DNA of 64,000 bases from Candidatus Venteria ishoeyi. Its GTDB lineage: Bacteria > Pseudomonadota > Gammaproteobacteria > Beggiatoales > Beggiatoaceae. Below are positions 56,634 through 64,000 of this stretch, one piece after another; position 1 is the first letter of the stretch; the number at the start of each line of letters is the position of its first letter. The notes under the pieces are model-generated. The model had not been told where the DNA came from, ran no database searches, and worked only from the letters and a program-made list of their open reading frames with translations. The stretch lies in NCBI RefSeq assembly GCF_030378065.1, contig NZ_JAUCGJ010000012.1, positions 1-64,000 on the forward strand, written 5' to 3'. The translations under genes and the position numbers were made by a program.

Positions 56634-58286
56634 ATGAAACGCCGTCAGGCATTATCCATAGTCTGCTTATTGCTGTTCACCTTATCCGCCCAGGCCAGCA
56701 ATAAAATTGCCCTGCTCATTGGCAACGGGGCTTACCCGCGCGCCAACAATCAAAACCTGTTCGGCCCCTTGCCCAATCCCAAAAACGACATTGCAGACAT
56801 GCAAAACGTATTACAAGGCTTTGGCTATCAGGTGTACGCGCTGCCCGATGCCAATAAAAAAATCATGGAAAAGGCGGTCAAATGTCTGGCGGGACAAATT
56901 AGCAGCCAGCGCCAGTGTCCGCAAAAATACCGTATCCAGAGTGGTGACACGGTGATTTTTTATTACTCCGGTCACGGTGCGCAAGCCAAAGTCCAGGGCG
57001 CGGTTAAAAATTATCTGGTGCCGGTGGGCAGACGCTACGCCGATGCCGCCGACCTGGTGGAATACGGCATCAGTGCGCGCTGGATACTGAGCAAACTGGA
57101 AAACAGCAGGGCGAAGGTTAAAGTCATGATACTGGATGCCTGCCGCGACCGCATACAACTCTCCACCGGCAAAGGTTTCGGCGACAGTGGTTTCACCCGT
57201 ATGCACCCACAGGGCGCGTTTGTCGCCTACGCCACGCAGTCCGGGCATATCGCCTGGGGCGATGACAAGCGCCGTAACAGTTTATATACCGAAAAACTGC
57301 TGGAAAACCTGAAAACCGGTGGCGGCAAGACCATTCATGAAGTGTTTCGCAAAACCCGCGACGCGGTGTTTCTTGCCACCCGTGATGACCAGGGCAAACA
57401 ACGCCAGATTCCCTGGGAGGAAGAGCAACTCATCGGCGATTTTTGTTTTGCCGGGTGCGGGCGGTTTAGCGCACAAACCGGCAGTCAGGATACGCCGCCA
57501 ACACAAATTCAGACCGGACAAACCCTGCAACGGGAAGCCAAGGGTTTTCGTGAACCACTGAAATCCGGCGGCTACGGCCCTCTGATGGTGCGCATCCCCG
57601 GCGCAGATTATGCGATGGGCACTTATGAAATCAGCGTAGGCGAATACCGCCGTTTCGAGCAAAGCAGTGGTTATCGCTCCAAAGGCGATGATTGTTATGT
57701 CGATAAAGATCAGGACGGTTCCTGGGGAAAGGTCAAAGATGCTTCCTGGCAAAAGCCTTATTTTAAGCAGAGCGCACAGCATCCGGTGGTCTGCGTCAGT
57801 TGGTCTGATGCCGTGGCCTACAGCAAATGGCTGAGCCGGGAAACCGGCAACCACTATCGCCTGCCCACCAGCGAGGAATGGGAACGGGCGGCGCGGGCGG
57901 AAACCACCACAGAGCGTTATTGGGGGGATGATGCGGACTTGGCCTGTGCTTATGCCAATGTGGGTGATCAAACGGCTAAACAAAAGTATTCAGACTGGAT
58001 GATTCATAATTGCCGGGATGGTTATGTGTATACTGCCCCGGTCGGTCAATTCAAACCCAATGCCTGGGGGTTATATGATGTATTGGGTAATGCCTGGGAA
58101 TGGACTTGTTCGCTTTATGATGGGGAACAATCTGCTTGTGCGCCGGAAAAGGGTAATGAAAGCCGCGTGTTGCGCGGCGGCTCCTGGAACTACAGACCGT
58201 ACGGGGTGCGTTCTGCTTCCCGCTTCTCCGGGAGGCCCTCGCCTCGCAACTACGATGTTGGTTTTCGTGTCGCCAGGATTTATTAG
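56634..58286 (+). CDS. DGR target 2: exported caspase-like / FGE-sulfatase-domain protein
   Basis: 550 residues with signal peptide (to about Ala21), caspase-like domain with NKIALLIGNGAYP, FYYSGHGAQ (His114) and VMILDACRDR (Cys170), then an FGE domain (MVRIPGADYAMGTYEI, VCVSWSDAVAYSKWLSRETG, YRLPTSEEWERAARA, GLYDVLGNAWEWT, RVLRGGSW) and the variable tail. This is the target immediately upstream of avd and the RT on the same strand, the usual cis target of a DGR. The FGE part lacks the IPAGxFxMG glycine pattern of targets 1 and 3, so it is more divergent. Confidence 0.94.
   Translation: MKRRQALSIVCLLLFTLSAQASNKIALLIGNGAYPRANNQNLFGPLPNPKNDIADMQNVLQGFGYQVYALPDANKKIMEKAVKCLAGQISSQRQCPQKYRIQSGDTVIFYYSGHGAQAKVQGAVKNYLVPVGRRYADAADLVEYGISARWILSKLENSRAKVKVMILDACRDRIQLSTGKGFGDSGFTRMHPQGAFVAYATQSGHIAWGDDKRRNSLYTEKLLENLKTGGGKTIHEVFRKTRDAVFLATRDDQGKQRQIPWEEEQLIGDFCFAGCGRFSAQTGSQDTPPTQIQTGQTLQREAKGFREPLKSGGYGPLMVRIPGADYAMGTYEISVGEYRRFEQSSGYRSKGDDCYVDKDQDGSWGKVKDASWQKPYFKQSAQHPVVCVSWSDAVAYSKWLSRETGNHYRLPTSEEWERAARAETTTERYWGDDADLACAYANVGDQTAKQKYSDWMIHNCRDGYVYTAPVGQFKPNAWGLYDVLGNAWEWTCSLYDGEQSACAPEKGNESRVLRGGSWNYRPYGVRSASRFSGRPSPRNYDVGFRVARIY
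58163..58277 (+). repeat. DGR variable repeat 2
   Basis: 115 nt aligned base for base with TR 59946-60060; 18 differences within the core, all where the TR has A (for example TR AAA, VR CCT; TR AAC, VR TTC). Flanks are identical to TR. Confidence 0.97.
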
Positions 58287-58319
58287 CACTTTGGGCTTTG
58301 CCCTTTAACCCTTTATTGA

Positions 58320-58344
58320 TAAATATTCGCTGTGCGAATATTTA
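58320..58344 (+). other. VR-proximal hairpin, target 2
   Basis: TAAATATTCGC pairs with GCGAATATTTA around loop TGT, 42 nt after the VR. In other DGRs a hairpin or cruciform near the VR helps homing. Confidence 0.85.
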
Positions 58345-58402
58345 CAGGGGGATTCAGGGGGACGGTAGTCCCCCGATCGCGGCATTTTTTGCCCCCCCTG
58401 TA

Positions 58403-58425
58403 GAGACGTTGCACTGCAACGTCTC
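58403..58425. repeat. GAGACGTTGCA palindrome
   Basis: GAGACGTTGCA / TGCAACGTCTC around one C. Confidence 0.9.
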
Positions 58426-58480
58426 AAACGCAGCCGTAAACCTAAATGCTCACAATTAACGTATTCATGGTAGCGGAGTT

Positions 58481-58503
58481 GAGACGTAGCAGTGCTACGT
58501 CTC
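58481..58503. repeat. GAGACGTAGCA palindrome
   Basis: GAGACGTAGCA / TGCTACGTCTC around one G, just upstream of avd. Confidence 0.9.
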
Positions 58504-58526
58504 TACGAGCCGCAAGGTAAAAAATC

Positions 58527-58877
58527 ATGCAGAAAAAACAGAAAAATCAATACGCGCAAGCCGTGCAAAATTGCCATGAATTACTGATCTGGCTGATTCA
58601 TCATCTGGATAAATTTCCCCGTGCCAGACGTTATACTCTGGGCGCGCATTTGGAAAATCGCCTACTGGAAATCCTCGAATGCCTAGTGGATGCCGCTTAC
58701 AGTCGACAAAAAACCGCGCCACTGAAACAGGCCAACAAACATCTGGAAATCTGTCGTCATCTATGGCGTATAGCATTGGAATTGCGGCTGATTTCCATGA
58801 AAAGCTATGAGCATGGTATTTTGCAGATGGATAATATCGGTCGCCAGATTGGCGGCTGGATCAGGTCATGCCAATGA
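58527..58877 (+). CDS. avd: DGR accessory variability determinant (Avd-like) protein
   Basis: 116 residues, basic and helical (QYAQAVQNCHELLIWLIHHL, RYTLGAHLENRLLEILECL, LKQANKHLEICRHLWRIA), fitting the four-helix bundle Avd that works with the RT in mutagenic cDNA synthesis. Its last codons overlap the RT start by 10 bases, so the two are coupled. Position between target 2 and the RT supports the assignment. Confidence 0.9.
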   Translation: MQKKQKNQYAQAVQNCHELLIWLIHHLDKFPRARRYTLGAHLENRLLEILECLVDAAYSRQKTAPLKQANKHLEICRHLWRIALELRLISMKSYEHGILQMDNIGRQIGGWIRSCQ

Positions 58878-59941
58878 AACGTTACGGTCATTTATGGCCT
58901 GAAATTGTCAGCCTGGATAATTTATACCTGGCCTATCGCAAAGCCCGTAAAGGCAAGCAAAATCGTGACAGCGTGGCGGACTTTTCCCTGCGCTTAGAAG
59001 CGCAATTATTGGCTTTGCAAAATGAATTAAGCAATGGCACTTATATACCCGGAGAATACCGCTTATTCACCATTTATGAAGGCAAACCGCGTTTGATTGC
59101 CGCCGCGCCATTTCGGGATCGGGTGGTGCATCATGCCTTGATGAATCTAATTGAGCCTTTGCTTGATCCCCATTTCATTGATCAGTCCTACGCTTGCCGC
59201 AAAGGAAAAGGCGTGCATAAAGCCGTTGATTATTACCAGCAGCAGGCAAAACAATATGCTTATGCCTTAAAAATGGATGTACAGGCTTATTTTCCCAGTA
59301 TTGATCATCAAATTTTGCAGACAAAAATTTCTCGTTATGTGAAAGATAAAAAAGTGTTGGATTTATTCGGGTGTATCATTGCCGGTTCACCCACTTATCC
59401 GCATCCACCTTGTTATTTTCCGGGGGATGATTTGTTTACCCCGCTTGAGCGACGGCACGGTATTCCGATTGGAAACTTAACCAGCCAGTTTCTGGCAAAT
59501 CTGTATTTGAATGATCTGGATCATCATTTTCGTTCAACCCTTAAAGTTCCGGCTTATCTGCGCTACGTTGATGATATTATCGTGCTGGCTGACAGTAAAA
59601 AATATTTATCTGAAATTCGCAAAATTACAGAAGATTATTTATTGAGTTTGCGTTTAAATCTGCATCCACGCAAAGCCCATATTGTACCCGTTAGTAAAGG
59701 CGTGGATGTGTTCGGTTATTTTGTGTATCCGCATTGCCGCCGTCTGCGCAATGAAAACGGCTATCGCTTTGTCCGTAAATTACGAAGGTTCTCCAAGGCT
59801 TATGCGCGTAATGATCTGGATTGGATAGATTTTAACGCCAGTGTACAAAGTTGGATTGGTCATGCCAGCCATGCTGATACAAAAGCCTTGCGTGAAACGC
59901 TATTTTCTGCAATGATTTTTCAGCGGGAATCCGGCAACTGA
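58868..59941 (+). CDS. DGR reverse transcriptase
   Basis: 357 residues. RT motifs: LKMDVQAYFPSID (Asp137), IPIGNLTSQFLANLYLND (motif 4, where DGR RTs have GNxxSQ) and YLRYVDDIIVLA (catalytic Asp pair, 235-236), followed by LNLHPRKAHIVPVSKGVDVFGY. No maturase or endonuclease domain, unlike group II introns. Overlaps avd and ends 4 nt before the template repeat. It should copy the TR with errors at adenines. Confidence 0.96.
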   Translation: MPMKRYGHLWPEIVSLDNLYLAYRKARKGKQNRDSVADFSLRLEAQLLALQNELSNGTYIPGEYRLFTIYEGKPRLIAAAPFRDRVVHHALMNLIEPLLDPHFIDQSYACRKGKGVHKAVDYYQQQAKQYAYALKMDVQAYFPSIDHQILQTKISRYVKDKKVLDLFGCIIAGSPTYPHPPCYFPGDDLFTPLERRHGIPIGNLTSQFLANLYLNDLDHHFRSTLKVPAYLRYVDDIIVLADSKKYLSEIRKITEDYLLSLRLNLHPRKAHIVPVSKGVDVFGYFVYPHCRRLRNENGYRFVRKLRRFSKAYARNDLDWIDFNASVQSWIGHASHADTKALRETLFSAMIFQRESGN

Positions 59942-59945
59942 GAAT

Positions 59946-60060
59946 CCGCGTGTTGCGCGGCGGCTCCTGGAACAACAAACCGAACAGGGTGCGTTCTGCT
60001 AACCGCAACAACAGGAGGCCAACGAAACGCAACAACAATGTTGGTTTTCGTGTCGCCAGG
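59946..60060 (+). repeat. DGR template repeat (TR)
   Basis: 115 nt, not in an expressed frame, 4 nt downstream of the RT stop. Between TCCTGG and GTTGG it holds 29 adenines in 69 nt, mostly as AAC codons, which cannot become stop codons by adenine changes. It matches the three VRs except at adenines, and its 3' 21 nt (GTTGGTTTTC to CCAGG) is invariant, followed by a different downstream sequence (ctacccagc) from the VRs (atttattag). Confidence 0.97.
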
Positions 60061-60247
60061 CTACCCAGCCCATACACCCGGAATATCTACGTTCAAGGAT
60101 GCAGATAGCGTGGTGATTGGGTATCCATGACCGGATTTCCCTGCCTCGCAAGGATGGGATCGCAAAATAAATTGTCAGGGATGATAGCCCTGTTGCTGGT
60201 AGCGTAATGCGAAGGTGACGGGGCTTTTTACATTTAGGGAACTTATC
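60061..60247 (+). ncRNA. Non-coding region after the TR, possible priming RNA part
   Basis: Free of open frames. In characterised DGRs the RNA just past the TR is needed for cDNA priming. Short potential pairs: TACCCA (60062-60067) with TGGGTA (60118-60123) and CAGGG/CCCTG (60176-60192). Function is inferred. Confidence 0.45.
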
Positions 60248-61102
60248 ATGCCAAGAAAACTTATCAGCTTTGATTGGGCGATTAAAAAAATCCTCAGAAG
60301 CAAGGCCAACTTCGGCATACTCGAAGGCTTTTTAAGCGAATTGCTGTTTACTGAAATCCGCATCCTTGAGGTTTTGGAAAGCGAAAGTAATCAGGATAAA
60401 GGTTTTGATAAATATAACCGGGTTGATATTAAAGTCATTGATGCCGATCAGCAGATTATTATCATTGAAATACAGTATTTGCGGGAACTGGACTATTTGC
60501 AAAGAATCCTGTTCGCCAGCGCCAAAACCATCAGCGAACACTTGACGGAAGGCACTGCCTACGCGGAAGTCAGTAAAGTGATTTCAGTGAATATTTTGTA
60601 TTTTGACTTCGGCAAGGGCGATGATTATATCTATCATGGCACCACCAACTTTATCGGAATGCACAATCACAGCGTTTTGGAACTCAACGAAGACCAGAAA
60701 AAGCTGTATAAAGCGGAGAAAATTGCGGATATTTATCCGGAATATTACTTGATTGAAGTTAAAAACTTTAATGATATTGCCAAAGACAGCCTGGATGAAT
60801 GGATTTATTTTTTTAAAAATGAGCAAATCAAGGAAGATTTTACCGCAAGAGGACTCAGGCAGGCAAAAGAAACGCTGGATGTACTGAAAATGAATGAGCA
60901 GGAACGCTACGCTTATGAATACCATCAGGAACAACTGCATTATGAAGCCAGTATGTATGAATCCAGCTATATTGCGGCAAAACTGGAAGGCAAAGCAGAA
61001 GGCATTTTAATCACCGCTAAAAATATGAAACAAGCTGGCATTCCCGTTGCAACCATTGCCCAGGTGACGGGTTTATCAATAGCGCAAATAGAAGTGCTGT
61101 AA
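60248..61102 (+). CDS. PD-(D/E)XK nuclease-fold protein, Rpn family
   Basis: 284 residues: ISFDWAIKKILRSKANFGILEGF at the start, then RVDIKVIDADQQIIIIEIQY, the D...ExQ core of the Rpn (recombination-promoting nuclease) / PDDEXK transposase-like family, and RILFASAKTI. C-terminal KAEGILITAKNMKQAGIPVATIAQVTGLSIAQIE is a helix-turn-helix-like tail common in this group. Immediately past the DGR TR. It is usually found among mobile DNA. Confidence 0.85.
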   Translation: MPRKLISFDWAIKKILRSKANFGILEGFLSELLFTEIRILEVLESESNQDKGFDKYNRVDIKVIDADQQIIIIEIQYLRELDYLQRILFASAKTISEHLTEGTAYAEVSKVISVNILYFDFGKGDDYIYHGTTNFIGMHNHSVLELNEDQKKLYKAEKIADIYPEYYLIEVKNFNDIAKDSLDEWIYFFKNEQIKEDFTARGLRQAKETLDVLKMNEQERYAYEYHQEQLHYEASMYESSYIAAKLEGKAEGILITAKNMKQAGIPVATIAQVTGLSIAQIEVL

Positions 61103-61140
61103 CATAAGCGGGTGCCGGTGCTGTATGCTATTGGATAACG

Positions 61141-61167
61141 TAAAGACGTAGCACTGCTACGTCTTTA
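61141..61167. repeat. Palindrome with compensatory change
   Basis: TAAAGACGTAGCA/TGCTACGTCTTTA; elsewhere in the family the outer pair is TAGAGAC/GTCTCTA, so G-C became A-T on both sides. Confidence 0.85.
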
Positions 61168-61369
61168 CCGCTACGCCTCGGAATTTCAAGCTGCGCTCAC
61201 ATTAACAAGCGTGAATAGCAAGCTGCTTTGTTTGATAGTATTAGCTGCGTTCAGGATTGCGCTGGTTGTGGGTTGAGACGTTGCGGGTTGAGACGTTGCA
61301 GTGCAACGTCTCTACGGGGGGGCAAAAAATGCCGCGATCGGGGGACTATCGTCCCCCTGAATCCCCCTA

Positions 61370-61394
61370 TAAATATTCGCGCGGCGAATATTTA
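61370..61394 (-). other. VR-proximal hairpin, target 3
   Basis: TAAATATTCGC pairs with GCGAATATTTA with loop GCG, 42 nt beyond the VR. Same stem sequence as target 2, different loop. Confidence 0.85.
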
Positions 61395-61427
61395 TCAATA
61401 AAGGGTTAAAGGGTAAAGCCCAAAGCG

Positions 61428-63299
61428 CTAATAAATCCTGGCGACACGAAAACCAACACTGACGTAGCGAGACGAAGGCCTCCCGGTGTAGCGGTAAGCA
61501 GAACGCACCCTGTCCGGCCCGTTGTCCCAGGAGCCGCCGCGCAACACGCGGTTTTTATTATCTTTTTTATCCGGCAAACAGGTTTTTTCCTGACCTTTAT
61601 ACTTATTTTCATAAGCCGAACAGCTCCATTCCCAGGCATTACCCACAGTATCAAATAAACCAAAAGCATTAGCACTGAAACTACCCACAGGCGCTGTTTG
61701 TTTAGCATCCCAACGGCTGCCGCAACCACGACAATTGGCTTTATTGTTGCCAATGGCATTGCCCCACCAGTATTTGCTCTCGCTGCCCACCCGCGCCGCG
61801 TATTCCCATTGCGCTTCCGTTGGCAGGTGGTAGCCGTTGCCGGTTTCCCGGCTCAGCCACTCAGTATAAGCCACAGCATCCAGCCAGGTGATACAGACAA
61901 CAGGATGATTGGCAGTTTGGCTGAAATGGGGCTGCATAAATGCCTTGCAGCCCCATTCATTGCTAGGTTTTACGCCTTGATAGCCCGTTGCCTGCACAAA
62001 AGACTGAAACTCCCCCAGGGTGATTTCATGGCGACTCATGGCAAACGCCGCAACAGATACCTGATGCACAGGTTGCTCATCACTACCCCCACCACCCTGA
62101 ATATCCCCCATGCGAAAACTACCGGCGGGAATCGAGGCCATTTGCGGGCCTTTTGTGCCATTGCGCAACGTATCCTGAAAAAAGCTGCTGGCACTACCGG
62201 TGCTGGTTGGCAAAACTGGCGGTGTTGTTGGCGCATTTTGCGCAAACTGGCGCGCCACTGGCGTGGTGGTCACTACCTGCGCCCTTTTTTCCATCGCTTC
62301 TGCCGTCTGCCGCGCTGCCAGCAACTGTTGTTGCAAACGGCTGTTTTCCTCGCGTAAGCCTTGTGCTTGCGCTTGTTCTTGCAGCCGCGCCTGTTTTGCG
62401 CCCAGTTGCTGTTTCAAACGGTTGTTTTCCTGGCGTATACGCTGTGTCTGTGACCAGTCAAGACATTGCCCCAGGCAGAAATCACCGCTCAGGGTGCCGG
62501 TTTCCACGCGCGGCATTTGCGCGCTGCCGTGGGCTTTGGCATCGGTAACCACCGCCGCGCCCGCGTATTTGAGCAGTTGTTCAAAAGGCAGCGCGGCATA
62601 GTCGGACATGGCTTGCAGCACCTTGCCGGTGTAGACGCTGGTGCTTAAATTGTGATCCACGTAAGCCGCCGTGCCCAGCGTGCTGGCAAAACCGATAATG
62701 GAGCCTTCCGGCTGCATATCCCGCATCCCCCGTTCGCCAACACCTTTGCTGTTGCCGACATATTCCCGGCAGGCATCGAGCAGCATAATACGCACCCCGG
62801 CGTTGGAGGCTTCCAAATCACGTTTAATGGCGTGGGCGCTGACGGCGGCAGATTTAATACTGCCTTCGGTGTGAATTGTTCGCCCTACCGGAATCAGGTA
62901 ATTTTCACTGTTGCCGCGATAATGTACGCCGTGACCGGAATAATAAAATAATACTGTGCCGCCACGGGGAATATTTTTGATAAAATTAGCAATCTGCCTG
63001 TCCATTTGGCCTAAGTTGGCATCTTTGAGCACGGTGCTTTGGAAACCATAAGCCGCCAGTGCTTTTTGCATGTGTTCAACATCATTGCGCGGGTTATGAC
63101 CGAGGCTGCGGAACATGCCTTGATTGCCATAGTTGCTGTTGCCTATCAGCAGCGCCAGACGCGGGCCGCTATGCCGGGCGGCATTGCCTGTGGCGTTGGC
63201 GGCAGGTGATTGAGTACTGCCTTTGCCGGTTTGCTTGGCGCTGCCGCTACAGGCTGAAAGCAGCACGGTACACAGCAATAAAGCCATCAGAGTTTTCAT
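61428..63299 (-). CDS. DGR target 3: caspase-like / coiled-coil / FGE-sulfatase lipoprotein
   Basis: 623 residues. Lipobox LLSAC (Cys17) makes it a lipoprotein. Caspase-like domain with LALLIGNSNYG, FYYSGHGVHY (His123) and IMLLDACREY (Cys177), then a coiled coil (about 275-340: QTQRIRQENNRLKQQLGAKQ), then the FGE domain (MASIPAGSFRMGDIQGGGG, CITWLDAVAYTEWLSRETG, YHLPTEAQWEYAARVG, GLFDTVGNAWEWS, RVLRGGSWDN) with the variable tail. The FGE part is close to target 1. It is the trans target on the other side of the RT. Confidence 0.94.
   Translation of the reverse strand: MKTLMALLLCTVLLSACSGSAKQTGKGSTQSPAANATGNAARHSGPRLALLIGNSNYGNQGMFRSLGHNPRNDVEHMQKALAAYGFQSTVLKDANLGQMDRQIANFIKNIPRGGTVLFYYSGHGVHYRGNSENYLIPVGRTIHTEGSIKSAAVSAHAIKRDLEASNAGVRIMLLDACREYVGNSKGVGERGMRDMQPEGSIIGFASTLGTAAYVDHNLSTSVYTGKVLQAMSDYAALPFEQLLKYAGAAVVTDAKAHGSAQMPRVETGTLSGDFCLGQCLDWSQTQRIRQENNRLKQQLGAKQARLQEQAQAQGLREENSRLQQQLLAARQTAEAMEKRAQVVTTTPVARQFAQNAPTTPPVLPTSTGSASSFFQDTLRNGTKGPQMASIPAGSFRMGDIQGGGGSDEQPVHQVSVAAFAMSRHEITLGEFQSFVQATGYQGVKPSNEWGCKAFMQPHFSQTANHPVVCITWLDAVAYTEWLSRETGNGYHLPTEAQWEYAARVGSESKYWWGNAIGNNKANCRGCGSRWDAKQTAPVGSFSANAFGLFDTVGNAWEWSCSAYENKYKGQEKTCLPDKKDNKNRVLRGGSWDNGPDRVRSAYRYTGRPSSRYVSVGFRVARIY
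61437..61550 (-). repeat. DGR variable repeat 3
   Basis: 114 nt aligned with the TR; 18 differences in the core, all at TR adenines (for example TR AAA, VR GGG; TR AAA, VR TCT). Confidence 0.97.
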
Positions 63300-63444
63300 G
63301 ATATTCGCTTCCAGTTTAAGGTGAAACAGAATGTACCACAGAGACGCGGGGAGCGCAGAAGAAAAGTTTTTATGCCGTGACCTCTGCGGGAGAAAATTTG
63401 ACAGCCTCCTAGGACATCAGCAAGCTTATTTTGACGGAAGTGCA

Positions 63445-63475
63445 GACCTGACAGGTTTTAAAAACCTGTCAGGTC
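63445..63475. repeat. 31-bp palindrome shared with 36749-36780
   Basis: GACCTGACAGGTTTT and AAAACCTGTCAGGTC with one A in the centre. Lies downstream of the OmpA-like gene and upstream of target 3, so could end the former. Confidence 0.85.
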
Positions 63476-63521
63476 TTTGGTATGAAGCCCGACAATAGAA
63501 TGTTGCTGATGTACTAGGACA

Positions 63522-64000
63522 TCATGGCATTTTGACAAACTCCACCCGCCGGTTCCAGCGCCGGTCGTGATCGCTTTGTTGTTGTAAATTGCCGCGCAGG
63601 GGTTGGGATTCACCATAGGCGGCAATTTGTAGCCGCGCCGGGTCAATTTGATACATCCTCACCAGATAGTCTTTGACACTTTGCGCGCGTTGTTGGGAGA
63701 GTTGTAAGTTATAGGCAGCATCGCCAATATAATCCGTATGCCCGTGAATGCTGAAGTGCATGTCGGCAAGGTTTTGCAAGGCGCTGCCCCATTCAGCCAG
63801 CAGCGCATAAAATTCGGGTTTTAATGCGCTGGCATCAAATTCAAACAAAACGCCAACCCGATCCGGTTGGATGCTGACACCTTTACTGACACCTTTGGCA
63901 ACCCGTGTGCTGCGGCCTGCGCAGTGTCCGTGACGGTAAAAGTTTTCAATTTCTGCCTGGGTTTTGAGAAAACATAAACCATTTTGCACATCTGCGCGTG
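63522..64000 (-). CDS. OmpA-family C-terminal domain protein (5' end outside window)
   Basis: The frame stays open to the window edge; the apparent start at 63989 (GTG) is inside the real gene because upstream codons continue. The C-terminal peptidoglycan-binding OmpA domain is plain: LFEFDASALKPEFYALLAEW, HFSIHGHTDYIGDAAYNLQLSQ, RAQSVKDYLV, LQIAAYGESQPL and RRWNRRVEF. It is transcribed in the same direction as target 3. Confidence 0.9.
   Translation of the reverse strand, partial: RADVQNGLCFLKTQAEIENFYRHGHCAGRSTRVAKGVSKGVSIQPDRVGVLFEFDASALKPEFYALLAEWGSALQNLADMHFSIHGHTDYIGDAAYNLQLSQQRAQSVKDYLVRMYQIDPARLQIAAYGESQPLRGNLQQQSDHDRRWNRRVEFVKMP

Larger units (their letters stand above)
58287..58526. 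other. Target 2 3' region: hairpins and palindromes before avd
   Basis: Contains the VR-proximal hairpin, a GGGGGAC/GTCCCCC hairpin (58357-58374), and two GAGACGT-type palindromes at 58403-58425 and 58481-58503. No gene is seen. The same order occurs after target 3. Confidence 0.85.
61103..61427. other. Intergenic region with palindromes and target 3 3' structures
   Basis: Holds a TAAAGACGTAGCA/TGCTACGTCTTTA palindrome (61141-61167), a GAGACGTTGCA/TGCAACGTCTC palindrome (61290-61312), the GGGGGAC/GTCCCCC hairpin (61340-61357) and the VR-proximal hairpin (61370-61394). No gene. Confidence 0.85.

Noticed and set aside
58868-59941. Group II intron RT
   Set aside because: No maturase or endonuclease part; motif 4 and the TR/VR pairs fit a DGR.
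61406-61759. Other frames over the FGE regions (also 57282, 51204, 62153)
   Set aside because: They are shadows of the target genes and lack any family pattern or ribosome site.

Overview
The window looks like chromosome of a gammaproteobacterium, probably a Thiotrichales/Beggiatoa-like or related environmental lineage. This is inference from gene content: neighbours such as rlpA-dacA, hflK-hflC, diaA-dolP, a polA-type housekeeping set, a gamma-type CheA, many dispersed palindromes, and secreted caspase-like proteins. No rRNA, tRNA or CRISPR array was recognised.

Layout. 1-9 kb: the 3' part of a secreted protein with at least 26 GQPPVD hexapeptides (minus strand, leaving the window), then cobalamin adenosyltransferase, rlpA-dacA, cca, a beta-barrel protein, a sugar-nucleotide epimerase and ribF. 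8.5-19 kb: a chemotaxis cluster, cheW facing cheR-cheD-cheB, a STAS protein, a very long cheA, a two-sensor MCP with a CheR-docking-like tail, and a hybrid histidine kinase. 19-26 kb: a PqqD-like/M50/HlyD fusion followed by a TamB-like protein. 26-45 kb: mostly housekeeping genes (ODP-type diiron protein, YjbQ, ThiS, MutM, ThyA, HflKC, DapC, DolP, DiaA, Sel1 proteins) with three 163-bp MITE-like elements and two deleted derivatives. 46-48 kb: a 433-bp direct repeat carrying a DUF190 gene twice, flanking an MNT antitoxin gene whose HEPN partner is cut off after eight codons.

50-64 kb is the most interesting region: a complete diversity-generating retroelement (DGR). An Avd-like protein, a reverse transcriptase with YVDD and IGNLTSQ motifs and a 115-nt template repeat (TR, 59946-60060) are in line. 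Three copies of the matching variable repeat (VR) sit at the 3' ends of three separate genes (51061-52737 minus, 56634-58286 plus, 61428-63299 minus). By hand alignment the three VRs differ from the TR at 16, 18 and 18 sites within the variable core, and every one of the 52 differences is at a TR adenine. All three targets are exported caspase-like (C14-type, His/Cys dyad) proteins with a C-terminal FGE-sulfatase (C-type-lectin-like) domain whose last 40 or so residues are the variable ones. Each VR is followed 41-42 nt downstream by an 11-12-bp hairpin whose sequence differs but whose pairing is kept.

The DGR plus-strand gene line also carries a possible HTH protein, an unknown protein, a Lon-like/TM/DUF4384 protein and a secreted DUF4384 protein upstream of the central target. 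My reading is a cell-surface or periplasmic recognition system in which one RT diversifies the ligand-binding faces of three putative proteases, in cis and in trans. The function of the proteases and partner proteins is not shown by sequence alone.
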